From assembly GCF_030269925.1 (NCBI RefSeq), contig NC_085135.1, positions 9,982,753 to 10,046,752 on the forward strand: a DNA stretch of 64,000 nucleotides, given 5' to 3'. The notes under the pieces were generated by a model. The model did not search any database, had not been told where the DNA came from, and was given only the letters and a program-made list of their open reading frames with translations. The stretch is from Bombyx mori (Eukaryota; Arthropoda; Insecta; Lepidoptera; Bombycidae). Positions 19,072 through 30,507 of this stretch are shown piece by piece (position 1 is the first letter of the stretch; every line of letters begins with the position of its first letter). A program made the translations under genes and the position numbers.

Positions 19072-20217
19072 GCACAAACTGCACTGAGATAAGGTCCGGG
19101 AAGGACGGCGTCAAAAAAGGAGCAGGGTCCGGGAAGGACATAAGTAAGAAGAACGAGTCCGCGAAGGACGTAGTAGCTATAGGGTCCGTTAAGGACAATG
19201 AAGGGAGATCGTCCGGAACCGCTCTCGTGTCGGACGATAGCATGGCCACAGCTGGGTCGGCCCATTCGTCGGCTCGCTCTTCGCCGACACGCAGACAGCG
19301 AAAAAGAGTACTGACGATCAGTAGTGACGAGCTTGGAAGCAGTTCCGGCTCTGACGGAGCAGCGTCTACTGGCAAAGGTGGTGTCATGCCGCAATCAAAG
19401 AGAGGGCGTGGTCGTCTGCCGACCACTGGTCTGACTGCGGACAAACAGACGTGTCTTAAAACTCAGCGCTCTGAGATAAAGGCCACCGGTAGCATGAGTA
19501 GTATGCGCGAAGTAAGAAGCGCAAAAGCCACGGAAGGGAGCCCTAAAAAGGATCCTGATCCTAAAAAGGATCGTCTGAAGGAGAGTGCCGCGATGGCCCT
19601 GAAGGTATGCAGTAAGCCCGGCAACCTGAAGAGTACGTATCAACGTGCCCTAAAGGAATTGGCGGTGACAATAATGGAGGTCACAGAAGAGCTGGCGAAC
19701 CGTCCCGCGGCCCAAGAGACGGAAAGGCTGCGAGCGGTAAACGCCGGTCAGCAGGAGGAGATTTTACAGCTCCGACAGGAGCTGCAGGAGGTACGCAAGG
19801 AGCTGGCGCGCATCTCACGGGCTTTGACGTTGTCCAACCCAGTTGAAACCCCAGCCCCAGCTTCAACCACCACGACAGAGGACCAGGAGGAGCTACGTGT
19901 CCAACGCATTATGCGTGCCGTCGGCACCATGGTTGACGCTCGCTTTGCGAGTATGGAGATGCGGCTGCCTCCGGAGCCTCGCATCAGGCCACCCCTGGCG
20001 GCGGATAGACGGAAGACCTGTGAGAAATCGCCAGACCCTCCTCTCATCGTTGATGCTACGCTGGAATCAACATCGGTACAAGCAGCATTGCCGCCCTCCG
20101 CGAATAAGAAGACACAAGGCCCTAGACGCAAGACCACGGTGCTAGCACCCCTGTCCGAACTGGGTGCCTTCCCTCCGGCTCCAGTTGTTTTAACCGAAAG
20201 CTGGTCCACGGTCACCC
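19072..20217 (+). pseudogene. R1-B ORF1, middle region
   Basis: The frame resumes after the Gypsy insertion. It is rich in Lys, Ser and Glu (SGKDGVKKGAGSGKD), followed by a coiled-coil stretch (about 19700-19840: LRAVNAGQQEEILQLRQELQ). It is interrupted at ACGGTCACC by the minus-strand Jockey and resumes in the same frame at 25084. Low-complexity N-terminus, coiled coil and C-terminal zinc knuckles is the usual order in R1-clade ORF1 proteins, which bind the element RNA. Confidence 0.8.
20206..20217. repeat. TSD of the minus-strand Jockey, left copy
   Basis: ccacggtcaccc recurs exactly at 25084-25095. Confidence 0.92.
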
Positions 20218-20468
20218 TTTTTTTTTTTTTTTTTTTTTTTATGATTGAAGGATTACTGGTGGCCCGGAGGCCTTTCCAGTTTCACCAGGACAGGTGGGCG
20301 AGCAAAGGCTCAGCCAGGAGGGGTGGGATTTGCTAACAGCTGCCCGAGCGCCTCCGAAGGAGACCTAACAACTCAAGAGTAGCTGCTTCGCGAATGAATC
20401 TACTACCGGATCGGAATCGCGACCCGCTGAGAAGATCCGGCGAGAAACTCAGCGAGCTGATTCATGGG

Positions 20469-23130
20469 TTAGGTTGCACGGCGAACTCTTTGTTGAGTTC
20501 GACGAGTACGGTTACCGAGGTCCCTAAGCCTGCTCCTAGAGCTGAAGGCGTCTAGTGCAAAGGTTATTGGATCTGATGGATCTGTAAGGACGTGTCTAGG
20601 GCGTCGACGGTGACTGGCTCCTGCATGATCAGGATTCGGGGAGTAGTCAGCGGCGGCTACGATAAGGCGATTATCATGACGCATAGCCTTATCGAAGTAT
20701 CGTTCCGACGCTGACTTCATGTATTTCCGAATTGATTCGAGGCCCAGGTCGTCGTGTAGGTCAACGTTCCTCACGAACCACGGAGCCCCGACAGCTAACC
20801 TGCAAAAGCGGGATTGTAGGGATTGGAGGGTGTCTATGTGTGTGCGGGCCGCGTGAGCGAACACCACACTCGCGTAAATCATGACGGGCCTTATGCAAGT
20901 TTTGTAAAGTGTCACCTTGTTCCGAAGGGACATTTTACTCCGCTTACAGATCATGGGGTAGAGTCTACCGAGAATAAACGCGGCACGGTCACGGACTGAT
21001 TTTATATGCGGGCGGAATGTCATCGATGCATCCAGGGTAACGCCCAGGTACTTGACCTGCCTGGCCCAGGGTATGGATTGACTAAAGAGAGTAATCGGGG
21101 GTGTGAGATTCCTCCTCCTAATACGGGAGGAAATCCGTGTGGAGCTTCCCCTCTGAAATAGCACCGCAGTACTTTTCGCTGGGTTGATGTCTATGCGCCA
21201 TTTTCGGAACCACTGTCCTAGGGCTAGGGATGCGCTCTGAAGCTTCTTCGCGATTAGGGACTTGTTTCTACTGGAATAGTAAACAGTAGTGTCGTCGGCG
21301 AATAAAGCTAAATGGGTCGGCGGCGACCGGGGAATATCGTTAACGAATAAGCTAAATAGGAGGGGTGAAAGGACAGAGCCTTGCGGGACTCCAGCTGTGA
21401 GAGGTCGTGGGGAGGAGCGGGTTCCCTCGACTCGATATCGAAAAGAGCGGTTCGACAAGAAGTCCCGTATGATGAGCACGAGACTATCCGGCACACCCAT
21501 GTTGAATAGTTTGAAAATCAAACCGTTGTGCCAGACTTTGTCGAACGCTTTTGCGACGTCGAAGAAGAGAGCTCCCGTGTATAACGGTTTTGGTCGATTA
21601 AGCCCCACAAGAATGTGCTCCGTGAGGCGGTGCACCTGTTGAACGCATGAGTGATTTGTACGGAATCCGAATTGTTCATCGATGAGAATGCCCTTGGATG
21701 AGACGAAGTCTCTGAGGCGTTTGTAGAGCAGACGCTCATACAGCTTTGCGAGGACGTAGGTCTTTGATCAAGTCTTTAACTTCCATCGGGGTGACGGGTG
21801 GTAACGCATCCGAGGGTGGCAAGGAGACTCTGCGTTCTACCTCACTGTCTACTAATTCTACATGAACAGGGTCCACGGATTGAGTGCTGGGCGTGCACTG
21901 GGTTTGCAATGTATCGGCCAGCAACTCTGCTTTTTCGTCATCATCAAACGCCGCGAGTCGGCCTGAGGGGCCTACGAGGGGGGGCATAGTTACTACCGTA
22001 TCCGATTTGAGAGTACGAGCTAAGCGGTAGTAAGACCTTTGGGAGGGCGCGAGTCCTTCTAAGAAATCAGACCATCTGGCATCTCGGACTTCGGCGATGC
22101 GAGACTTTACGTCGCGTTGTAGGGCACGCATTCGAATACGATTTTCCGCGGTAGGATACCTGTCGTAGGCGCGTATCGAGGCGTTCTTAGCTCTAAGGAG
22201 TTCCCTAATATCATCGGACAATTTGAAGCGGTGAAGGAAGTCCTCCGCTACAACTTGTTTCGATGATCTATCTAATGTTGAGGTGATGTGTGACGTTAAG
22301 ATGTCTATGGCTTCAGCGGTATCCTGAGGAGACGGGGTAGAGTCCGGGTTAAACGGGAGGAATGGTGGATCAGATCCAGCCAGGCTGATGCCCAGCGTGT
22401 GCCAATCCACCACAGTCCTCGTGACGGGAACGGAGTCGGGAGCGCGACCGAGCTTCATAACGACGGGACGGTGGTCTGAATCTAACTCTGAAACTACTTC
22501 GATCGAGTGTAAGCTCAGAGTTACGTTTTTTAATAATGCTATGTCGAGTATATCCGGGCGATGCGCGATATTTAGCGGGTAGTGAGTCGGTGTTAGCGGA
22601 GCGACGATATCGAAGGCGAGATCATCGACTAACGCGTCAAGCCGCCTGCCATTCGGAGTTATGGTGTGTGAGTTCCACCTGATGTGTTTACAATTTAGGT
22701 CACCCGCCAGAATGACAGAGCTCCCCATGCCGAGCAGAGCCTCGATATCACTGCTTAGAACGATCTTATCCGGTGGAAGATAAACGGATGCGATAACGAT
22801 CGGCGCGTGTCCCGTCAGTGAGATTCGGCACACTGATGCTTCGATATTAGCGAGCGCGGGAGGATCGAGCGGGACGCAATGCAGGGCTCTTCTATAGTAA
22901 ATGACGGTACCACCACCACGAGCAGAGAGCCTGTCGTTCCTGACCATGTTATAGTTCGCGATTTTAGGGTCACGGCGCGCGGGCTTAAGTAGGGTCTCCT
23001 GCACTAAAAAGACATCAATTTGATGGTCACGCAAAAAGTCAGAAACCTGATCACGTTGATTTGCGAGACCGTAAGCGTTAAAAAATCCTATCGTTACGGA
23101 TAGGGGCTTTATTCTACTTAAATACGCCAT
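20469..23130 (-). pseudogene. Jockey ORF2: AP endonuclease and reverse transcriptase, broken
   Basis: The start is MAYLSRIKPLSV at 23130, three bases after the ORF1 stop. The endonuclease spans 22450-23130 (GFFNAYGLANQRDQV, LVQETLLKP, VILAGDLNCKHIRWNS, LDSDHRPVV). The RT follows with FFDVAKAFDKVWHNG, AGVPQGSVLSPLLF and the active site LALFADDTTVYY. Near 21736-21770 a deletion removes the first RT blocks and shifts the frame, giving two open stretches (21736-23130 and 20469-21635). The C-terminus is otherwise typical of Jockey. The break rules out a functional polymerase. Confidence 0.88.
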
Positions 23131-23133
23131 TGA

Positions 23134-24676
23134 TTACCGGCGGAGTGAGGGGAGGACGTACGTATTTAATGACGCGTATACGTCGGCGTATTCTTGCACA
23201 ACGGCGATAAAGTGTTGTGCAGTGGAGGCAGCGCGAATGGCGTCGCCCAAAGCGTTAACGCGCTCAAAGTTGATCGACTGAAAGAAGTCGATCGCTAAAG
23301 CGAGATTGTCGGACGCGGTCGGAGGACAAGTCGCGGGAGAGGGACGAGTTGCGGGGGCGGGACGAATCGCGGAGGAGGGAGTTGTAACCGTGTTCGTGTA
23401 CGGCAGCGGTTTCGCCCAAGCCGAGACACTGGGCACCGGCGCCGGAACGAACGCTGGCTTAGCCTGCGACACAGAGGGTGCCGAGGCTTTGATGTCTGGG
23501 CCGGAAGCTCGGAGGCGGTTTTGGCGGGCGACGCGGCGATTTATTTTCGGGGCTCGGGGGCATCCGCGGTAATTTGCGGGGTGACCCTAAACACTTGACG
23601 CATCGGGGGCGCGCGTGACAGTTACGGGAAGAATGCCCGTATAATTGGCAGTTATGGCACTGGCTAGGTGTTGCTTTCTTGTGTGGGGTTTCGACGGCGA
23701 TTCCGGAAAGGCTACAGACCGTTCGGATGTTGAATATTTGCTTACCCTCGGGGGTAGGCTGGAGGGCGACGAGAACCATGTTATATGGCTCCCTTCCGCG
23801 ACCTGTGTGCATGCGGTGTACGGAGTTAACCGGTAGGCCTTGTTCGAGAAGGTCGGCCTTGACTAGTTCGGCATCCAACTCTTTAGGGATGCCACGTATG
23901 ACGGCACGGAGTTCGCGCTCCTCCTGGAGCGTATACGTGTGGAAACTTATACGCTCCTTACGGAGGTAAGAAGAGAGGGCCCTATGGTCGTCGGGTGTTC
24001 GAACCTTAATTTGAATGCCGTTCGCGAGGCTACGGGCATTCGTGAAGTTGATATTTTTGGCCTTAAGGGCCAGGGAAACTCGATCCCAAGCTGCCTTCTC
24101 TTGGAGGATTACCGGGGGAGGGGTCTGGGTTTTATTTTGTGCCACCGGACGCGGCGACGGAGTGGCACGGGCTGGAGGCGCAACGGGAGTCTGAGGGCGG
24201 GGGCGCGACGCGTTCGCGGCTTTGCTAATTTTAGCGGCCGCGGGAGCTCGAGACTCCGCGGCACGCTTCTTACCCTTTTGTACCAGGGTGAATCCATCCG
24301 TCGATGAGGCGGGAGCGAGGTCGACCTCCATCTCCGAGTCAGAGTCGGAGGACGAGGAGGCGGGCGCAGGTGACCTACGAGCAGGTGTTTTGGAGGGTAC
24401 GACGGAGGCTGCGGATGATCGCGCTGCTGGAACGGTGGCCACGGCGGACGACGCAGCAGTTTTACTCGCCAGTATAGGCGACGCGGGAACGGCAGGCACG
24501 ACGGAGGCTGCGGTGCTCGATGCAGAAGCTTTGCACGCAGGTACAGGCGACGCAGGAGCAGTGAGCTCGGCGGAGTCCACGAGAGGGCTCGCGGTGTGAT
24601 CGGCCTTGAAGGCCAGAAACTCTGAGGCGAGCTGTGGGTGGCGAAGTCGGAGGAATTCCGCGAATACAGCGTCCAT
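23134..24676 (-). pseudogene. Jockey ORF1 (Gag-like), deletion in zinc knuckles
   Basis: The start is MDAVFAEFLRLRHP at 24676. An Ala/Pro/Ser-rich low-complexity region (about residues 35-130) is followed by an RRM-like or gag core (VSLALKAKNINF, LRAVIRGIPKELDAELVK) and the first CCHC knuckle (CHNCQLYGHSSRNC). Compared with the plus-strand sister at 50930, about 100 bases after CVKCL are missing near 23560. This removes the last knuckle and shifts the frame into that of 23134-23472. The C-terminus ends YVLPSLRR, as in the sister. Confidence 0.85.
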
Positions 24677-25083
24677 GATTGCTGAGTGCCCAGGTGGGGC
24701 GGCCCCGGGTCTTGAAAACACTCGCCTTGCGGCGAGGCCCCAACTTCTCGGACCTGAGCGGTTCTATTGAACACAGGTGGCGATGCGGCACGATTACTAC
24801 AGGACAAAGAAAAAACACAACAAAACGGAAATAACAAAAAGAAACAGAACAATTGAACACTTCCAGGAAAACAGTTTGTCGGCAGATGTACCACGAACAC
24901 AGAAACAACAAAAGGAAACAAAACAAATAAAAACTTCCAGAAAGAGCACTTAGTCGGCAGATGTACCACGAACACAGGCCGCGCGAACAATGGCCGGGCT
25001 AACAAAAGCCGGGCGAACAAAGACCGGGCGATCGAGTGGTCGATGAGCACGTCCGCACGTGACGGGTGCCTCTATCGGAATGA
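24677..25083 (-). other. Jockey 5' UTR with internal repeats
   Basis: It contains two copies of a unit around cggcagatgtaccacgaacacag (near 24878-24902 and 24954-24978) and short repeats of the type gccgggc-gaacaa (24980-25030). No gene is seen. Jockey elements carry an internal promoter at the 5' end, which should lie near 25060-25083. Confidence 0.6.
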
Positions 25084-26011
25084 CCACGGTCACCCGTAGG
25101 GGTGCTAAGTCAAGGGGGGAGGCCGTGAGAACAGTCGCAGCTTTTCCACCGGAGGAGAAAGCACCGTCTTCAAAGAAGAGGACGAAGAAGCGGCTTCGAG
25201 CTCCGCGTTCTCAGGCTGTGGTATTAAAACTACAGCCAGAAGCCGCAAGCCGCGGCCTTACATATCGGTCCGTCCTTGCGGAAGCGAGGGCAAAGATCGA
25301 CCTAGAATCGTTAGGCATCCCGGTCCAGAGGATTCGGTCCTCTTTAACCGGTGCCAAGGTCCTGGTGGTAGATGGAGGCGATCAAGTGGAGAAGGCCGAT
25401 CTCCTGGCGAATAGGCTGAAAGAAATTCTGCCCACGGAGGGCGTCGAGATCTCCAGGCCATCGGTGACTGCAGCGATGCGCATCAGTGGCCTCGACGACT
25501 CGGTGTCGCGTGAGGAGATCGCCGATGAGCTCGCCAAAATCGGGGGTGTCCGCCTGAGAGTATCACGGTCGGGGAAATAAAGTCCGGTCCAGGCGGGATG
25601 GGCCAAGTCTTAGTTCGATGCCCGGTCTCAACAGCTGCGAAAATCGCAGCAGTCCCCAAGCTGAGGATTGGCTGGAGCGTACTCCGCGCTCATTTGTTGG
25701 AGGCCAGGAGGCTGCAGTGCTTTCGGTGCCACGAGCTGGGCCACGTGAGCGCACGTTGCCCGTCGTCAGTTGACCGCAGCCGGGATTGCTACCGGTGCGG
25801 CCAGGCCGGTCACGTGGCCTCTGGCTGCTCGCTGGCGCCGCACTGCACCGTTTGTGTCTCTGCTGGCAGACCGGCGGACCACGTCTCCGGCGGCAAGGCT
25901 TGCGCCAAGCCCCCGAGACAGAGACAACGACGGCAGGATTTCGCCACGCTTGAGAGCGCGCGGAGTCGGCCCGGTATGGCCTCGGCGACACCGATGGACG
26001 CCCAGTCATGA
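25084..26011 (+). pseudogene. R1-B ORF1, C-terminal part with three zinc knuckles
   Basis: The frame continues from 20217 and is open to 25580. A one-base shift near 25570 moves it to the frame that ends at 26011. That part has three knuckles: CFRCHELGHVSARC, CYRCGQAGHVASGC and CTVCVSAGRPADHVSGGKAC. The stop TGA overlaps the ORF2 start as ATGA at 26008-26011. Three CCHC knuckles are the standard R1-clade ORF1 signature. The frameshift is the only lesion seen in ORF1 apart from the insertions. Confidence 0.85.
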
Positions 26012-29000
26012 CAGACGTCCTTCGTGTTCTCCAGGGGAATCTCAATCACTCCGCCAGGGCTCAAGACCTTTTGTTTCAGAGCATGGTGGAGGGATTGACC
26101 CACCTTGCGGTGGTTGCAGAGCCATACCGGGTCCTTACGGGTCCCGATTGGGCAGCTGACCTTGACGGCCGGGTTGCCATTATTCGTCGTGGTTGTGTGG
26201 GCGCTCCGCCCGAGTTCGCCGTCGTTGAGAGGGGTCGCAGCTTCGTCGCCGTCCTCTGGGCCGAGATGATCGTGGTGGGAGTATACTTCTCCCCCAACAG
26301 GACACTTGCTGAGTTTGAAGGCCTCCTCCTTGAGCTCAGCCGCGTCACTAGGAGGTCGCACTCCCGGCAGATGCTTATTCTCGGGGACCTCAATGCCAAA
26401 TCATCGGCTTGGGGTTCCTCGAGGACGTGCCCCAGAGGAAGGGCGGTGGAGGAGTGGCTGGTCGAAAGCGGTCTCGTCATACTCAACCGCGGCACGGAAT
26501 TCACATGCGTGAGACGTTTAGGCGGGTCCGTGGTGGATGTCACGTTCGCATCGCCGGACGTCGCGTGTCGCATCCGCGGTTGGGCGGTGATGGTTGGTGA
26601 GGAGACGCTTTCCGACCACCGCTACATCCGTTTCAGCATCGTTGTGACCCCAGGAGCGGTGTCAACGTCTTCATTCTTCGGTGGAGGCACGGAGGGTCCT
26701 CGTTGGGCCCAGAAGCGCCTAGATGTCGAGCGGCTGCACGAGGCGGCTGTCGTCCAGGCATGGCGCCTCGACTCACTTGGCGAGCCGATGGACGTACGAG
26801 TGGGGGCGGAGCGTATGCGCGAGGCCATGTCGCGGGTGTGTGATGCCGCCATGCCACGCATCAGAGCTCTCGCCCCTAAGCGCCGCGTACATTGGTGGAC
26901 TGAGGAAATCGCCAACCTTCGCCAGTCGTGCAACGTCAGTCGTCGTGCGTACCAACGGAGCCGACGTCGAAGGATGCATCGAGACCCGGAGGAGCAAGAC
27001 CGCCTTTACGTAGTGTACAGGACAGCGGTGAGGGCCCTTTGCGTGGCCATCAGAATGGCAAAGGAAGCCGCCTGGAACGATCTACTCGCCTCGCTCGATC
27101 GCGATCCATGGGGGCGGCCCTACAGGCTGGCGCGCAATGCGCTTCGACCTTGGGCTCCCCCTACGACCAGCACAATGCCGCCCGAGACTTTGCACCGGGT
27201 GGTCGGGGGTCTATTTCCGGACTCATCCGGAACGGCAGGAGGGACCTGTAATGGCAGCGGTGCAGGTCGCTGACGGCGGAGAGCTGGAAGGTGTGTCCCA
27301 GGCGGAATTCAAGGCGGTGGTGGCGAAGATGCGCTCGAAGCGCACAGCGCCCGGCCCTGACGGTCTGTCGAGCAGGGCATGGGCTCTGGCCTTAACTGAA
27401 GATGGTTTGGGACCTGCACTTCGAAGGCTTTTTAGCAAATGTCTCCGAGAGGGCAGGTTCCCGGAGCCGTGGCGTACGGGCCGGCTGGTGCTCATCCCGA
27501 AGGACGGTCGCCCTAGAGATGAGCCCTCCGGGTATCGCCCGATAGTCGTGTTGGACGAGGCCGGTAAGCTCCCTGAGCGTATCTTTACCGAGCGTCTTGT
27601 TCAGCACCTGGAGAATATTGGGCCGAATCTAGCGTCCAACCAATTTGGCTTCCGGAGAGGTCGGTCGACCGTGGACGCGGTCTTGCGCGTCCGTGACCTT
27701 ACCGACCAGGCGTGCTCTGGGGGGGGCGTGCTATTGGCTGTGTCAATCGATATAGCCAACGCCTTCAACACGATCCCCTGGAGTACGATCATGGAGTCAT
27801 TACGATTTCACCGCGTGCCCACCGGTCTCCGCAATCTGATCGAAGATTATCTCTCAGGGCGGGCTGTAATCTTCCCCGAGCGGAGTGGGTGGGGACGGAA
27901 AACAGTGTCGCGGGGAGTTCCACAGGGGTCGGTACTGGGTCCGCTCCTGTGGGATATAGGCTTCGACTGGGTCCTCCGTGGGGCTAACCTGCGTGGCGTC
28001 GAAGTGGTTTGCTACGCTGACGACACGCTGGTGACGGCCCGCGGAGACGACTACCGGTCAGCAGCCATCCTGGCTGTAGCAGGTGTAGCGACTGTGGTGA
28101 GTCGAATAAAGAGACTCGGCCTCGAGGTGGCCCTTCATAAATCCGAAGCAGTGTGCTTCCACTCGGCTCGGGAGGGGCCGCCTCAAGGCGCGAATCTCGT
28201 AGTCGGGGGTGTCACCATTGCTGTCCAGCCGAAGCTCAAGTATTTGGGCCTTGTGTTGGACAGCAAATGGAGATTCGACCACCATTTCAAAATGCTGGTT
28301 CCAAGGCTGATGGGGACGGCGGGTGCGCTGACCCGTCTTCTTCCCAACACCGGTGGATGCAGTGCCGGTATCCGGCGACTGTACCTGCGGGTGGTGCGCA
28401 GTATGGCCCTGTACGGTGCTCCCGTGTGGTCGCCCGCACTTACCGCGCGAAACGCGGCTCTGCTGCTCAGAGCTCAGCGGGCGCTCGCGGTGAGGGTCAT
28501 CAGGGGGTACCGTACCATCTCTCAGGATGTGGCCTGTGCCCTCGCCGGATCCTTACCGTGGGACCTCGAGGCCGAAATCTTGGCCGCGACATACCGACGG
28601 AGAACACAGTCCTCGACTCGGGAACGGACACCCGGCCCGTCGGTTGTCAATCGATGGAGGCGTGCTGCGCGTGGTCTGGCGTATGCCAAATGGAGAGAGC
28701 GCTTGCTGGAGGAGCTCGGCCGAACTTCGGCCAGTCGTCAGCGCACGCTCGAGGCACTGGTGCCTGTGCTGGAGGCATGGTCGGACCGGCGACACGGTGA
28801 GCTCTCCTTTCGCCTCACCCAGGTCCTTTCGGGGCATGGATGCTTCGGGAGGTATCTGTGGAGAGTCTGCGGAAGGGAGCCACATCCGGGCTGCCACCAG
28901 TGCGGGCACCCGAACGATGACGCCCAGCACGCGCTAGAAGCGTGCCCACGGTGGGAGCACCCGCGGCGAAACCTCGTCGCGGTGTTGGGGCAGGACCTCT

Positions 29001-29191
29001 CTTTGAGGGCTATCGTCGCCCGTATGGTAGAGGACCGGAGTTCGTGGGAGGCCATGGCTGGGTTCTGTGACTTGGTCATGGCGCTTCGTGAGGCTGAGGA
29101 GCGCGAAAGGGAATGGGATCCCTCTTTGGCTCCTCAGCGCAGAAGGCGGGGTGGACGGCGCGTGCGAGAGGCCGCCGCTCAGCCCTCGTAG
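26008..29191 (+). pseudogene. R1-B ORF2: AP endonuclease and reverse transcriptase, one frameshift
   Basis: The start is MTDVLRVLQGNLNHSARAQD at 26008, overlapping the ORF1 stop. The endonuclease (26008-26640) has LGDLNAKSSAWGS and LSDHRYIRF. A frameshift near 27240-27270 links to the frame ending at 29191. The RT shows APGPDGLSSRAW, NQFGFRRGRSTVDAV, VSIDIANAFNTIPW, GVPQGSVLGPLLW and the active site VCYADDTLVTA. The C-terminus has the CCHC CHQCGHPNDDAQHALEAC. It is related to TRAS/SART/R1 elements of B. mori. Relative to copies A and A2 it is a separate family with the same thumb motif VRSMALYGAPVW. Confidence 0.9.
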
Positions 29192-29647
29192 GGACTATCG
29201 AGTGCCGGGTGCGGGGGCGCCCGGCACTCGACTGTTCGTCCGGTGGTGAAGCGGTGCAAGGTGGCTCCTGTGCGCCGCTCACGGTGTGTCTCCCGAGACG
29301 AAGTTCTACGGGATTTTCCCGGGGATGAAATCCCGTCTTAACATCAGTACGGGTACCGCCTAAGGCGAGACTTTCGGCGCGCATCGCGGTACCGTAAGTT
29401 TCGTGTAGTCGGTGTGGTGGAGCTCGATGGGGTTTAGTCGGTAGTCGTTTTGCGGGGCAAGTGCTTCGCGCGCCTTTTTCAAGGCGTAGTCTCCTGTGAG
29501 AAATTGGGGGAGGTGAAGGACCTCAGTCCTTCTCTTCTCCCCTTCTTCCTCTCAGGAGGCGCCGGAGTCCGACATAACCCGGTCCGTTACCCCCCTCGAC
29601 CGGGTATCCGTAAATGGATTCCCCAGCGTTAAAAAAAAAAAAAAAAA
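29192..29647 (+). other. R1-B 3' UTR and poly(A)
   Basis: GC-rich, with an inverted repeat around 29202-29230 (cgagtgccgggtg...cccggcactcg) that could form a stem-loop near the stop codon. The poly(A) tail begins near 29631 and abuts the TSD. Confidence 0.75.
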
Positions 29648-29662
29648 GGGGTGATACATATT
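29648..29662. repeat. TSD copy 3, ggggtgatacatatt
   Basis: 3' duplication of R1-B. Jockey gag resumes immediately after it. Confidence 0.95.
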
Positions 29663-30230
29663 CAGTAACTTTGAATCTATAAATGTCCAAAAATATATGC
29701 TCGGGAATGGCTTTTGAAAGAAAGGTAACGCTTACAGACCCAAGGGGCTTCAGCTGACCGACAACTCCTCGTTGGAAATACTTGTTGGAACAAATTTTAT
29801 TACACCAATAGTCTCCACAGCACTTGCTGGAATAAAAGCTTTCATATCATGCTTCGAGAGCCATTGTTCATTTTTAGGAAATTGTTAGCGTTAATAGCTT
29901 GAGAAAAGGTAATGCCAACTTTATTTTCGTTGATTCTCTTAATATTTGCCACACCTTTGACCTCAGTCTTGAACAAGTTTGTCATGGCGATTGGGTTTCG
30001 GTTACCCAACTTATCATCTTTTGTACTCTCTATGAATACCACATACTCACCTACAGAAGAAAGTTCAGAAAACACTCTCTTATAGTCTGGTTTCGCGTAA
30101 GGCTTATAGAGTTCCAAATCGCCAGATAAGTCACTATTGTCTTTCGCCTTCTTCCTGGGGTTTTTCCTTCTCTCCACAGTACTAGAACCACCAGAGTCTT
30201 CGTCCGGGGGTCTCCTTCCCCCTCAGACAT
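29663..30230 (-). pseudogene. Jockey-type gag (ORF1), N-terminal half
   Basis: A minus-strand continuation of the gag at 3870-4784. The probable start ATG is at 30230 and is out of frame with the rest through an indel in a G/C run near 30205. The longest frame (29842-30177) has the basic ERRKNPRKKAKD and the core GEYVVFIEST. Further breaks occur near 29860 and 29755. The frame runs into TSD copy 3, and the same frame continues on the left of TSD copy 1 into the zinc knuckles. Confidence 0.75.
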
Positions 30231-30507
30231 TTTGGTGGTTTTACACTACACTTATATTATGTACACTTTACACACGTTTTTATTTACAACAAATATTTAC
30301 ATATAAAGTTAATCATAAAATATGAAAGTTTTTTTCAAAAGAAAAACTTTTTGCGCCTACACAATTGAAAAGCCCGCCAAAAAACGAGCGCTCAATCATC
30401 TTTATTTTTGAGTTGCCAGGTAAGTTAATAAAAAAATCCATATGTTACGACTTTACTAAATTTTTTTTGGTTGTTGTTCACTTATAGTAGGTATTATTAA
30501 TTAGAAA
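30231..30507 (-). other. Jockey 5' UTR and flanking AT-rich DNA
   Basis: An AT-rich stretch with no open frame. The Jockey 5' end probably lies between about 30420 and 30500, but with no visible TSD I cannot place it. The CsRn1-like TSD gaaa is at 30504-30507. Confidence 0.45.

Larger units (their letters stand above)
20218..25083 (-). mobile_element. Jockey-clade LINE, minus strand, nearly full length
   Basis: A 4.9-kb element with a 12-bp TSD. Its poly(A) tail appears as a run of about 22 T at 20218-20240, and its 5' end at 25083 starts, on the minus strand, TCATTCCGAT. The plus-strand Jockey at 50563 begins with the same CATTCCGAT and is the same family. It has two ORFs. Both have suffered deletions, one in the gag knuckles and one in the RT, so it is inactive. 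The 3' UTR (20241-20468) contains the segment gagtttctcgccggatcttc and no gene. Confidence 0.9.
6208..29647 (+). mobile_element. R1-clade LINE copy B, near full length, three insertions inside
   Basis: Its own sequence is 6208-6295, 7924-8501, 19076-20217 and 25096-29647, about 6.36 kb. It consists of a GC-rich leader, ORF1 with three zinc knuckles, ORF2 (endonuclease and RT), a 3' UTR and a poly(A) tail of about 17 A. Flanking TSDs are at 6193-6207 and 29648-29662. Each internal insertion has its own TSD: ggggtatcgtccg for the R1 copy at 6296, gcac for the Gypsy element and ccacggtcaccc for the Jockey. The leader is homologous to that of the minus-strand R1 copy at 35141, but ORF2 is clearly a different family. 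ORF1 and ORF2 each carry one frameshift. Confidence 0.9.

Noticed and set aside
24109..25050. 313-codon minus-strand frame near the Jockey 5' end
   Set aside because: It runs through the 5' UTR and overlaps ORF1 in another frame with low-complexity Pro/Arg sequence; a shadow.
19072..29191. Several independent R1 elements instead of one
   Set aside because: Frames and TSDs match across each insertion and outer TSDs pair 6193-6207 with 29648-29662, so one element explains all pieces.
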